A stretch of 15,299 nt of DNA from JAYZBC01 sp036339375 (lineage in GTDB: Bacteria; Pseudomonadota; Alphaproteobacteria; MPNO01; UBA2964): contig JAYZBC010000097.1 of assembly GCA_036339375.1 (NCBI GenBank), positions 1 to 15,299 on the forward strand, written 5' to 3'. The position numbers and the translations under genes were made by a program. Positions within the stretch are counted from its first letter, which is position 1, and each line of letters starts with the position of its first letter. The notes below the pieces were generated by a model. That model made no database searches. It was not told the DNA's origin and was given only the letters and a program-made list of their open reading frames with translations. This document shows positions 1 to 6,242 of the stretch, piece by piece.

Positions 1-130
1 ATCGAAACAAAGGGAGAGGCCTGATAGCCTTCAGTCTTTTTCTAGTAATTTTTTAAAGAATCAGCTCTGACATTGGAAAGGCAAAAAGTGTGTTTGTCTT
101 TCTATCTGTCGGACCATTAGGAGAAATTCT
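1..130. other. Left-edge flank, no gene identified
   Basis: No start or recognisable protein is visible here. All three forward frames close early (stops near 24, 54 and 70), so at most the tail of an upstream gene could be present, and I cannot say which. A short inverted repeat AGGC-N6-GCCT (17-30) is followed by a T-rich stretch (35-41). It could be a weak terminator of an upstream gene, but the stem has only four pairs and the T run is displaced. The last bases hold the proC ribosome binding site, AGGAG at 119-123. Confidence 0.4.
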
Positions 131-940
131 GTGGAACAAAATTTATTGTTAATTGGTTGTGGAAAAATGGGTAATGCGTTACTTAAGGGTTTGCTTGACC
201 ACGGTATTTTGCCCAAAGCAATTACCATAGTAGAACCAATGGGTATTGGTTTGGTTGGTGCGGGAAAAGATGTCCGGGTATTTGCTTCTCCTAACGAAAT
301 TGAAGCTAACTATATTCCCACAATCATAATTTTTGCGGTCAAACCGCAGGTTATGGATGAAATAGTACCGAATTATAAACGATTTGTTTCTCCAAATATT
401 TTATATCTTTCCATTGCTGCAGGAAAACCGTCCACCTATTTCGAAAGACTTTTAGGAAAAAATAAAGCGATAATAAGGACTATGCCCAATACACCAGCTG
501 CAGTGGGTTGTGGTATGACCGTTGCCTTTGCTAACTCAAATGATAAAAAAGAACAAAAGCAATTGGCGCAATTTTTACTTGAAACAATTGGAAAAGTTAG
601 TTGGCTAGATGACGAAGCCTCTATGGATGCAGTTACAGCTGTTTCGGGGAGTGGGCCCGCTTATATATTTCTTTTGATTGAATGCTTGACAAAGGCTGGA
701 AAAAGGTTAGGCCTTGACTCAATTTTGGCAGAGCAATTGGCAAGAGAAACTATTATCGGCTGCGGTGAATTGGTAAAAAAATCAGAAGAGACAGCTGAAA
801 ATCTCAGAAAAAACGTTACTAGTCCGGGTGGAACTACAGCTGCTGCATTAAAAATTCTGACAGGCCGAAACGGCATGGAAACTTTGATGATAAAAGCTAT
901 TGAAGCAGCAACGCTACGTTCCCGAGAACTTTCTCGCTGA
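131..940 (+). CDS. proC: Pyrroline-5-carboxylate reductase (ProC)
   Basis: Cytoplasmic enzyme for the last step of proline synthesis, reducing 1-pyrroline-5-carboxylate to proline with NAD(P)H. The 269-residue length is normal for the family. The N-terminal Rossmann fold shows the dinucleotide loop GCGKMG (residues 9-14). The C-terminal dimerisation and substrate-binding half carries the family signature, with SGSGPAY (172-178) and TSPGGTT (230-236). The start is GTG at 131, chosen because AGGAG (119-123) lies seven bases upstream and the protein then begins directly at the first Rossmann strand. The gene is convergent with the rpoH paralogue: only 11 bases separate the two stop codons, with no convincing terminator between them. 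Nothing is truncated or unusual. The identification rests on motif order and length and is secure. Confidence 0.96.
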   Translation: MEQNLLLIGCGKMGNALLKGLLDHGILPKAITIVEPMGIGLVGAGKDVRVFASPNEIEANYIPTIIIFAVKPQVMDEIVPNYKRFVSPNILYLSIAAGKPSTYFERLLGKNKAIIRTMPNTPAAVGCGMTVAFANSNDKKEQKQLAQFLLETIGKVSWLDDEASMDAVTAVSGSGPAYIFLLIECLTKAGKRLGLDSILAEQLARETIIGCGELVKKSEETAENLRKNVTSPGGTTAAALKILTGRNGMETLMIKAIEAATLRSRELSR

Positions 941-951
941 AAATTTTTTCC

Positions 952-1833
952 TCAAACAGAATGTTTAAAAGTTTTATTAAAATTTCCGGCATTTGTTGGG
1001 CTGGAAGGTTCCTGAAAAGGTTGAAGTAAAAGTTTTAATCGTGATAAAGCACGCGCTTCTAACTGGCGCACTCGTTCCTTCGACAGACCGATTTCACGCC
1101 CTAAAACCGCGCGATTTGGGACCTTTTCAGTAAAAAATCTTCTGCGAATAATATGAAGTTCACCGGGTGGTAAAGTCGAAAGGGCTTTCATCAGACGCTT
1201 GCGCCATACACTTCTCTCATTGGTTATGAGCAAAGTTTCTTCGGGCGTGGATTTTTCATCTACAATTTCATCGATTAAGGTAATTTGGTCGTCATCATAA
1301 ATTGGAATATTGAGAGATTGGTCAGACCGGGTGATACGGCGAGTAAAATTGAAAATTTCTGAAACTGAGGTATTAAATTTTTTTGCTAAACTTTGCATAA
1401 ATTCATCAGAGAAAACATCCTCCCAAGGACGCTCCGCCATCCGTTGTCTGATAATAAAAAACAATGCTTTTTGAGTAGCGGTTGTTCCAATTTTAACTAA
1501 TGATTTTGAACGAATTACATAATCTTGAATGGCTGATCTTATCCACCACATAGCATAAGTTGAAAGCCTTACCCCGCGATCAGGATTAAATCTTTTTAAG
1601 GCTTCCATGAGACCGACGGCTCCTTCTTGTATAAGATCGGCTATGGGTTGGCCCTGATTTTTATATCTTTTAGCAATATGATGGACAAAACGGAGGTGGC
1701 TTGAAATAAGTTTATTTCCTGCAGTAACGTCACCTTTCCGAAGCTTTTGGAACAGTTCTTTCTCCTCATGAATACTTAGTCGAGGTTGATACAAAAGATT
1801 TTGTATCAAGCTATTTACTGTTTTTTGTGCCAT
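952..1833 (-). CDS. rpoH: RNA polymerase sigma-32 family factor, atypical RpoH paralogue
   Basis: A 293-residue alternative sigma factor of the heat-shock (sigma-32) family. Region 2 is intact: the core-binding and melting segment around residues 63-108 includes YAMWWIRSAI (93-102). Region 4 ends in a helix-turn-helix, GLSKERVRQLEARAL (about 249-263). The RpoH box, QKKLFFNLR in the second copy in this window (13097-13975), is altered here to QKALFFIIR (121-129). At the region 2.4 position where that copy has RTW, this one has RSK (108-110). The tail after region 4 is longer and looks unstructured. Many alphaproteobacteria carry two or more RpoH factors, with the second often serving oxidative or photo-oxidative stress; applying that role here is inference. 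The start ATG at 1833 has no strong ribosome binding site. The gene is divergent from the TetR-like gene, and their promoters overlap. Confidence 0.9.
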   Translation of the reverse strand: MAQKTVNSLIQNLLYQPRLSIHEEKELFQKLRKGDVTAGNKLISSHLRFVHHIAKRYKNQGQPIADLIQEGAVGLMEALKRFNPDRGVRLSTYAMWWIRSAIQDYVIRSKSLVKIGTTATQKALFFIIRQRMAERPWEDVFSDEFMQSLAKKFNTSVSEIFNFTRRITRSDQSLNIPIYDDDQITLIDEIVDEKSTPEETLLITNERSVWRKRLMKALSTLPPGELHIIRRRFFTEKVPNRAVLGREIGLSKERVRQLEARALSRLKLLLQPFQEPSSPTNAGNFNKTFKHSV

Positions 1834-1860
1834 GTTATCTTATTCAAAATTTTTAATAAT

Positions 1861-1878
1861 CACAGCGTTACACAGCGT
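1861..1878. repeat. Tandem direct repeat of CACAGCGT, 10-base period
   Basis: CACAGCGT occurs at 1861-1868 and again at 1871-1878, one helical turn apart. It sits just downstream of the predicted -10 of the rpoH paralogue, around its inferred start of transcription. A second short repeat, GTTACA, overlaps it at 1867-1872 and recurs at 1882-1887, the latter being the -10 itself. Two same-face half-sites in this position would suit a repressor, but no regulator is known to bind them. Confidence 0.5.
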
Positions 1879-1881
1879 GAA

Positions 1882-1910
1882 GTTACATTCAATAGAATTA
1901 GACTTGACAA
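1882..1910 (-). promoter_or_regulatory. Predicted sigma-70-type promoter of the rpoH paralogue
   Basis: Read on the minus strand, TTGTCA (1910-1905) and TGTAAC (1887-1882) are separated by 17 bases. They match the -35 and -10 consensus at five and four of six positions. Transcription would start near 1875, giving a leader of about 40 bases before the ATG at 1833. The -35 lies inside the near-palindrome CTTGACAAG, so it is the same DNA as the -35 of the opposing promoter. Predicted from spacing and match only. Confidence 0.45.
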
Positions 1911-1931
1911 GAAATATAGTTCAAGTACTAG
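1904..1931 (+). promoter_or_regulatory. Predicted promoter of the TetR/COQ9-like gene
   Basis: A perfect TTGACA (1904-1909) is followed after 16 bases by TACTAG (1926-1931), a partial -10 match. The implied start near 1938 leaves about 43 bases before the ATG at 1981. The -35 is shared, on the opposite strand, with the promoter of the rpoH paralogue. The -10 is the weak element. A better-looking TATAGT at 1915-1920 is too close to this -35 to pair with it. Confidence 0.45.
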
Positions 1932-1980
1932 GGTTTGTGATGTAAATTTTATCAGCTTTTATGTTTCAGAAAATGTTTCT

Positions 1981-2577
1981 ATGGGTACAAAACCATCAAT
2001 AGGACAAGGAGAAATTATCAGGGTGGCGCTAGAATTAGCAGCTCAATATAAATGGCGTGATATCACTTTAAGTCAAATTTCCAACATTGTAGGAATTTCT
2101 CTTTCTCAGCTCATCTCCTTTTTCCCTTCTAAAAATGCACTTGTAGTGAGGATTATGGAGGACACCACAAGGGCTGTAGTCAACAATACTGATCAGGATA
2201 ATATTTATGAAAGTCCGCGAGATAGGTTATTTGATATTTTACTTCGCCGAATCGAGGTTTTGTCGCCAAATAAAATAGCAATCAAATCCATTATACAAGA
2301 AATTTCATCGAGTCCGGTTGATGCGTTATGTTTGGCTCCAGAATTGTTTAAACAATTCAGAAATACGTTGGAAGTAGTAGGTTTCGATTCTACAGGTCTC
2401 TCTGGTCAAGTTCGCGTGCATGGAGTTGCGGCAATTTATGTTGCAGCTTTATTTGTATGGTTTCGTGATGATAGTAGCGATATGGGAAAAACAACAGCCT
2501 TTTTAGACCGTCGTTTAAAACAATTCAAACATCTTTTCGAGACCGAAAGTAATGAAAATCCTAAGACACCTGGTTAA
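1981..2577 (+). CDS. TetR-family transcriptional regulator, COQ9-like C-terminal half
   Basis: A 198-residue protein with a TetR-type helix-turn-helix at the N terminus (about residues 8-55; the recognition-helix segment ISLSQLISFFPSKNAL ends in the typical SFF-SK motif). The all-helical C-terminal domain resembles an alphaproteobacterial TetR subfamily related to COQ9: a conserved RDRLFDILLRR segment, then VWFRDDSSDMGKT and a terminal FLDRRL. That subfamily match is from memory and the ligand is unknown. The reading frame stays open upstream to 1786, but that part would overlap the start of the divergent rpoH gene and resembles nothing. ATG 1981 is chosen because the HTH domain starts just after it and the predicted promoter lies upstream. 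The ribosome binding site is weak. A regulatory link to the divergent rpoH is suggested only by position. Confidence 0.78.
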   Translation: MGTKPSIGQGEIIRVALELAAQYKWRDITLSQISNIVGISLSQLISFFPSKNALVVRIMEDTTRAVVNNTDQDNIYESPRDRLFDILLRRIEVLSPNKIAIKSIIQEISSSPVDALCLAPELFKQFRNTLEVVGFDSTGLSGQVRVHGVAAIYVAALFVWFRDDSSDMGKTTAFLDRRLKQFKHLFETESNENPKTPG

Positions 2578-2708
2578 ATTTAGGATACAGGAACTATTTT
2601 AAATTAAAATAATAAAATGAAATTTAAAAAAGGAATTACGCTTAATATAAGTCTTCTACATAACACCCTTTAAACAAATAAATTTTTTGACCTTGATCAA
2701 AGATCTTT

Positions 2709-4022
2709 TTAGGTGGGAAGGCGAAGTTTTGCCCGTGTTCCACCAGATGGTGAGCTTTCCAAAACCAGATCCCCGCCATGAGCACGAACTGAATCTCGTG
2801 CAATTGTTAAACCTAAGCCTGTACCCCCTCTATCGGGGCTGCGGGAGTTATCAAGTCTATAAAAGGGTTTAAAAACGTCTTCTCTTTGATTTTTAGGAAT
2901 TCCTGGACCGCTATCATCAACTAGAATTTCAATATTTCCATTTTTCTTGTTGGCATGAATGTTTACAGAACTGCCATATTGTATTGCATTATTAACGATA
3001 TTTGTAATTGCACGTTTTAAAGCATTAATTTTAAGAGGTATTTGTAAATTTCCATTTATATTTAAAGCGATTGGCTCTTCGTCGAGCTGGCATTTTTTCA
3101 CAACCTCTTCCAAAATTTCGCGTAAATTACAAATTTTTACTTGCTCAGAACTTTCTCCACGAGCGAAGGATAAATACTCTTCTACCATCTTTTCCATTTC
3201 AAAAACATCAGAACTGAGTTCGTTTCTTTTTGGGCCCTCTTTCAACATAGCAAGTTGAAGCTTCATTCGAGTTAAGGGAGTCCTCAAATCATGTGAGATT
3301 CCTGCTAGCATTTCTGTTCTTTGACTTATAGTACGTTGAATTCGTTCCCTCATTACGTTAAAGGCAATAGCAGCTTGACGTATCTCCGTTGAACCCTCAG
3401 GTTTAAAATCCAAATCCTCTCTGCCTTTACCAAAATTGTCGACCGCTGTTGCCAGACGCCTAATAGGACGAACCTGGTTCCGCATGAAAATCGTGGCAAC
3501 AACAAAAAGGATAAAAGAAGTACCTACCATCCACATGACAAATATATATGTGGTTGAACTAAACAGGCGTTCCCGATCAACAATGACATCCATCACACCA
3601 TTTTTAAGTTGAATTAAAATTCTGATTCTTCGTTCTTCACTTACGGCATCAATCCGGAACGGGCGTTGTGCCCGTTCTCGCAATGCATTGCCTAAAAGAT
3701 GTTCCAATAAACTGTTGGTGGACAAATCTGGATAATTTGATAACACCTCTTTATTCCTAAAGTTAAATTGCAAATCAAGTTTTGATCGTGCCGAGTAGAA
3801 AATCCAACTTTCGTTTTCTGTTCCGGGGAAATTTAGATAATTATCAATTACACTCGCAATTTCTCCAGCAACAGCGGACGCAAGGCGGCGCGTAATTGTT
3901 TCCCAATGGCGGTCATAAAAAACCCATGTTGAGACCACCTGAAGCAAAATTAGTGGCATGACAATGATCATGATAGAACGCCCAAAAAGCGAACGTGGTA
4001 ATAAACGTTTAACCTTTAACAT
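2709..4022 (-). CDS. EnvZ-like membrane sensor histidine kinase
   Basis: A 437-residue inner-membrane kinase. The domain order is: transmembrane segment 1 (about 17-36), periplasmic sensor region (37-156), transmembrane segment 2 (157-180), HAMP linker (181-233), dimerisation and phosphoacceptor domain with the H-box GISHDLRTPL (His244), then an ATPase domain. That domain shows the N-box around Asn345, DDSGPGI (369-375), an F-box FKPFYRLDNS (384-393) and GGTGLGL (399-405). All catalytic motifs are intact. The H-box and the single compact periplasmic domain resemble EnvZ and related alphaproteobacterial kinases. The gene follows the response regulator by 12 bases on the same strand, so the two form one operon and presumably a cognate pair. 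The sensed signal cannot be read from the sequence; envelope or osmotic stress is the family's usual theme. No clear terminator follows. Confidence 0.92.
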   Translation of the reverse strand: MLKVKRLLPRSLFGRSIMIIVMPLILLQVVSTWVFYDRHWETITRRLASAVAGEIASVIDNYLNFPGTENESWIFYSARSKLDLQFNFRNKEVLSNYPDLSTNSLLEHLLGNALRERAQRPFRIDAVSEERRIRILIQLKNGVMDVIVDRERLFSSTTYIFVMWMVGTSFILFVVATIFMRNQVRPIRRLATAVDNFGKGREDLDFKPEGSTEIRQAAIAFNVMRERIQRTISQRTEMLAGISHDLRTPLTRMKLQLAMLKEGPKRNELSSDVFEMEKMVEEYLSFARGESSEQVKICNLREILEEVVKKCQLDEEPIALNINGNLQIPLKINALKRAITNIVNNAIQYGSSVNIHANKKNGNIEILVDDSGPGIPKNQREDVFKPFYRLDNSRSPDRGGTGLGLTIARDSVRAHGGDLVLESSPSGGTRAKLRLPT

Positions 4023-4034
4023 CGTCTAATATTC

Positions 4035-4724
4035 TTAATCCGGTCGTAAAACATACCCTTTACCACGTGCCGTTTGAAGATAACGAGGTTGGCGAGGATT
4101 AGTCTCAATTTTTTGGCGGAGGCGATTTACTTGGACATCTACGGTTCGAATGTTATCACCATATTTGCTATCAAGAATGAGTGCTTCGCGACTCACAGGT
4201 ATACCCGCGTTTAATGCTAAGGCCTTAAGTAATTCAGCCTCTCTTTCTGTCAGCTGTACCAGTTTACTATCCTGCCAAAGTTCTCCCCTTTCCATTTTAT
4301 ATACACATGATCCCATTTGAATTTCTATAACCGGTTCGGTGATATTTCCAACAAAGGCTCTTCGTAAAATTATATTAATACGTAGTAGCAATTCTCGAGG
4401 TTCAAATGGTTTTGACAAATAATCATCAACCCCACTTTCTAGACCGGCAATTCGATCGTCGGTATCACCTCTAGCTGTCAACATGAGAATTGGAATTGTG
4501 CTTATCTTACGCAACCATTCAGTAAACGAAATTCCATCTTCCTCAGGCATCATCAAATCTAAAACAATTAAATCGAAAATTAAGCCTCTAAGTAGTTTTC
4601 TTGCATCTGAAGTTTTAGCGGCTACAGAAACAGTGAATTTATTTTCGGTTAGGTACCTTTGCAAAAGTTCTCGCAATCTACTGTCGTCATCAATGACAAG
4701 GATATGGGGGCTGTGTATCAACAT
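4035..4724 (-). CDS. OmpR-family response regulator
   Basis: A 229-residue cytoplasmic transcription factor. The receiver domain (about 7-120) has the acidic triad Asp12-Asp14, phosphoacceptor Asp56 in DLIVLDLMMPEEDG, Thr83 in MLTARGD and Lys105 in YLSKPFEPREL. All are intact, so it should accept phosphate from the downstream kinase. The winged-helix DNA-binding domain (about 135-229) contains LTEREAELLKAL, TVDVQVNRLRQKIE and the terminal hairpin ARGKGYVL. The receiver sequence is typical of the OmpR group found with EnvZ-like kinases in alphaproteobacteria. ATG 4724 places the first receiver strand at residue 7, as expected; the ribosome binding site is weak. It is the first gene of the two-component operon and is divergent from serC across about 336 bases. 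Target genes are unknown. Confidence 0.93.
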   Translation of the reverse strand: MLIHSPHILVIDDDSRLRELLQRYLTENKFTVSVAAKTSDARKLLRGLIFDLIVLDLMMPEEDGISFTEWLRKISTIPILMLTARGDTDDRIAGLESGVDDYLSKPFEPRELLLRINIILRRAFVGNITEPVIEIQMGSCVYKMERGELWQDSKLVQLTEREAELLKALALNAGIPVSREALILDSKYGDNIRTVDVQVNRLRQKIETNPRQPRYLQTARGKGYVLRPD

Positions 4725-4945
4725 ATTTCAATTGTATCCTAGAATAGATTTTGTGAGTTATTCTTATTTTAACAATAATTTTGTCTATTTTAGATGAAAA
4801 TTTTTTACATATTTAATTTAGCAATTATATATGTGTATTTTAAATACTTAATATCGGTAAATATGAAACAGACACAATACCTGACCTTACCAATTTGATT
4901 TTTGGAAATAATCTTTGGAATAAAAATTTTTCATAAAATAACCAC

Positions 4946-4960
4946 TGCGACAAATTCGCA
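4946..4960. repeat. Inverted repeat TGCGA-N5-TCGCA upstream of serC promoter
   Basis: Five-base arms at 4946-4950 and 4956-4960 flank the spacer CAAAT. It lies about 46 bases upstream of the presumed transcription start of serC and is G+C-rich against an A+T-rich background. The size and symmetry suit a dimeric regulator's operator. No known consensus was matched, and a repeat this short can arise by chance. Confidence 0.35.
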
Positions 4961-4990
4961 CAACCTACATCATTAATTGACGAAATCGAT

Positions 4991-4999
4991 TGTTATTAT
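4991..4999 (+). promoter_or_regulatory. Predicted extended -10 promoter of serC-serA
   Basis: TG-T-TATTAT (4991-4999) is an extended -10 element with five of six matches in the hexamer. No good -35 lies 16-18 bases upstream, which extended -10 promoters tolerate. The implied start near 5006 coincides with the beginning of the structured serC leader, which supports the call. The alternative, TTGACG (4977-4982) with TAAAAG (5000-5005), has correct spacing but a poorer -10. Confidence 0.45.
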
Positions 5000-5007
5000 T
5001 AAAAGAA

Positions 5008-5060
5008 CCGCGGGTCATAACCCCCCAACGGGTTGCGTCTCTTCTGTGAGGGAGAGTTAT
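5008..5060 (+). promoter_or_regulatory. serC RNA leader motif (cis-regulatory structure over the serC RBS)
   Basis: The sequence folds into two hairpins just before serC. The first pairs AACCC (5019-5023) with GGGTT (5030-5034), extendable by CGC (5009-5011) with GCG (5035-5037). The second pairs CTCTTC (5039-5044) with GGAGAG (5051-5056), leaving loop TGTGAG. The second hairpin buries the ribosome binding site GGAG (5051-5054) of serC. The known serC motif of alphaproteobacteria lies upstream of the serC-serA operon, with a final stem overlapping the ribosome binding site, so position, lineage and architecture agree. The ligand or trigger of that motif is, to my knowledge, not established. 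A second G tract (5012-5015) can compete for the same run of six C residues (5021-5026). Confidence 0.75.
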
Positions 5061-6242
5061 ATGTCAGAAAAGATCAATATTCCGCCTGCAAGGCGACCGA
5101 AACGTCCCTTTTTTTCATCCGGACCCTGCTCAAAGTATCCCGGTTGGACTACAAAATCTTTGGATCGAGCATTGGTCGGTCGTTCCCATCGTTCTGGTTC
5201 TAGCAAAGATAGAATTAAGGAAGTATTAGATCGGTCACGTGAGATTTTAAAAATTCCTGATGAATATTTTATAGGAATTGTTCCAGCTTCTGATACCGGG
5301 GCGGTAGAAATAGCTTTATGGTCACTGTTGGGAGAACGGGGTGTGGATGTGCTCGCTTGGGAAAGTTTCGGAACGGGATGGGTCAAGGATATTCAACAAG
5401 AGCTTCAAATCAGGGATTTGCGTATAATAAAAGCTGAGTATGGAGAATTACCTAATCTCAACCAAGTCGACTGGTCCCGTGATGTTGTTTTTACCTGGAA
5501 TGGAACAACTTCGGGGGTCTGTATTCCGGATGGAGATTGGATAAAAAACACCCGAGAAGGACTTTCTATTTGCGATGCAACATCGGCTGCTTTCGCAATG
5601 GTACTACCTTGGGAAAAACTCGATGTCGTTACATTTTCTTGGCAAAAGGTTTTAGGTGGAGAGGCACAACACGGTGTACTTATAGTTAGTCCTAAAGCAG
5701 TCCGTCGTCTTGAAACATATGTACCACCCTGGCCTTTACCAAAAATTTTTAGACTAACTTCGGGTGGCAAATTACTAACAAAAATTTTCCAAGGAGAAAC
5801 AATCAACACACCATCGATGCTCTGCGTTGAAGATGTTTTGGGTGCATTAAAGTGGGCCGACAAAATTGGTGGAGGTGAAACATTAATTTTGAGATCTGGA
5901 AATAATTTAAAAGCAATATCAGATTGGGTGGATTCTACTCCCTGGGTAGATTTTTTGGCCACTTCCAAATCTTTTCGTTCAAGCACCTCTGTTTGCTTAA
6001 AAATTGTTGATCCTTGGTTTTTATCACTTGGTGAAAGTTTGCAAGCCAAAATACCAAAAGAAATTGATTCTATGCTTGAAGAACAGGGGGTAGCGTTTGA
6101 CATTAACGGTTATCGTGATGCTCCACCTGGCCTTCGAATCTGGGCGGGCTCCACGATAGAAACAGAGGATTTAAAAGATTTATTTCCTTGGCTCGATTGG
6201 GCATTTTCTTCCGTAAAAGTCAAAACCGAAAGACAAAAATGA
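5061..6242 (+). CDS. serC: Phosphoserine aminotransferase (SerC)
   Basis: Cytoplasmic PLP enzyme that converts 3-phosphohydroxypyruvate and glutamate to phosphoserine and 2-oxoglutarate, the second step of serine synthesis; the family also acts in pyridoxal phosphate synthesis. The 393 residues match the alphaproteobacterial SerC type rather than the shorter E. coli type. The N-terminal substrate segment FFSSGPCSKYPGW is at 17-29. The cofactor Asp is in CDATSAA (Asp172), and the Schiff-base lysine is Lys196 in SWQKVLGGEAQHG. The ATG at 5061 is preferred over an upstream in-frame TTG at 4977: GGAG (5051-5054) is six bases before it, the family N terminus begins here, and the upstream part is the RNA leader. 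The stop codon overlaps the serA start (ATGA at 6239-6242), so the two genes are probably translationally coupled. Confidence 0.95.
   Translation: MSEKINIPPARRPKRPFFSSGPCSKYPGWTTKSLDRALVGRSHRSGSSKDRIKEVLDRSREILKIPDEYFIGIVPASDTGAVEIALWSLLGERGVDVLAWESFGTGWVKDIQQELQIRDLRIIKAEYGELPNLNQVDWSRDVVFTWNGTTSGVCIPDGDWIKNTREGLSICDATSAAFAMVLPWEKLDVVTFSWQKVLGGEAQHGVLIVSPKAVRRLETYVPPWPLPKIFRLTSGGKLLTKIFQGETINTPSMLCVEDVLGALKWADKIGGGETLILRSGNNLKAISDWVDSTPWVDFLATSKSFRSSTSVCLKIVDPWFLSLGESLQAKIPKEIDSMLEEQGVAFDINGYRDAPPGLRIWAGSTIETEDLKDLFPWLDWAFSSVKVKTERQK

Larger units (their letters stand above)
4725..5060. other. Intergenic region between the response regulator and serC
   Basis: This is the only gene-free stretch over 300 bases. 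It separates two divergent transcription units, so it must hold both promoters. Positions 4725-4945 are very A+T-rich, with no reading frame of interest and no promoter for the regulator that I would defend. TGCGA-N5-TCGCA (4946-4960) forms a clean inverted repeat. The serC promoter and RNA leader occupy 4991-5060 and are listed separately. Confidence 0.7.

Noticed and set aside
17..41. Hairpin AGGC-N6-GCCT with a nearby T run as a terminator
   Set aside because: The four-pair stem and displaced T run are too weak, and no upstream gene is visible to terminate.
1786..1980. Upstream extension of the TetR-like frame
   Set aside because: It overlaps the start of the divergent rpoH gene and the promoter region, and the added residues resemble no TetR N terminus.
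2693..2708. Palindromes TTGATCAA and AAAGATCTTT after the kinase gene
   Set aside because: Short, overlapping, A+T-rich and not followed by a T run on the relevant strand, so not a credible terminator.
4977..5060. Upstream extension of the serC frame from a TTG
   Set aside because: This stretch is better explained as the serC promoter and RNA leader, and ATG 5061 has a proper ribosome binding site.
5405..6103. Long minus-strand open frame of 232 codons inside serC
   Set aside because: It lies wholly antisense to a secure serC, resembles no family, is Ser/Pro-rich as antisense frames often are, and has no ribosome binding site of note.
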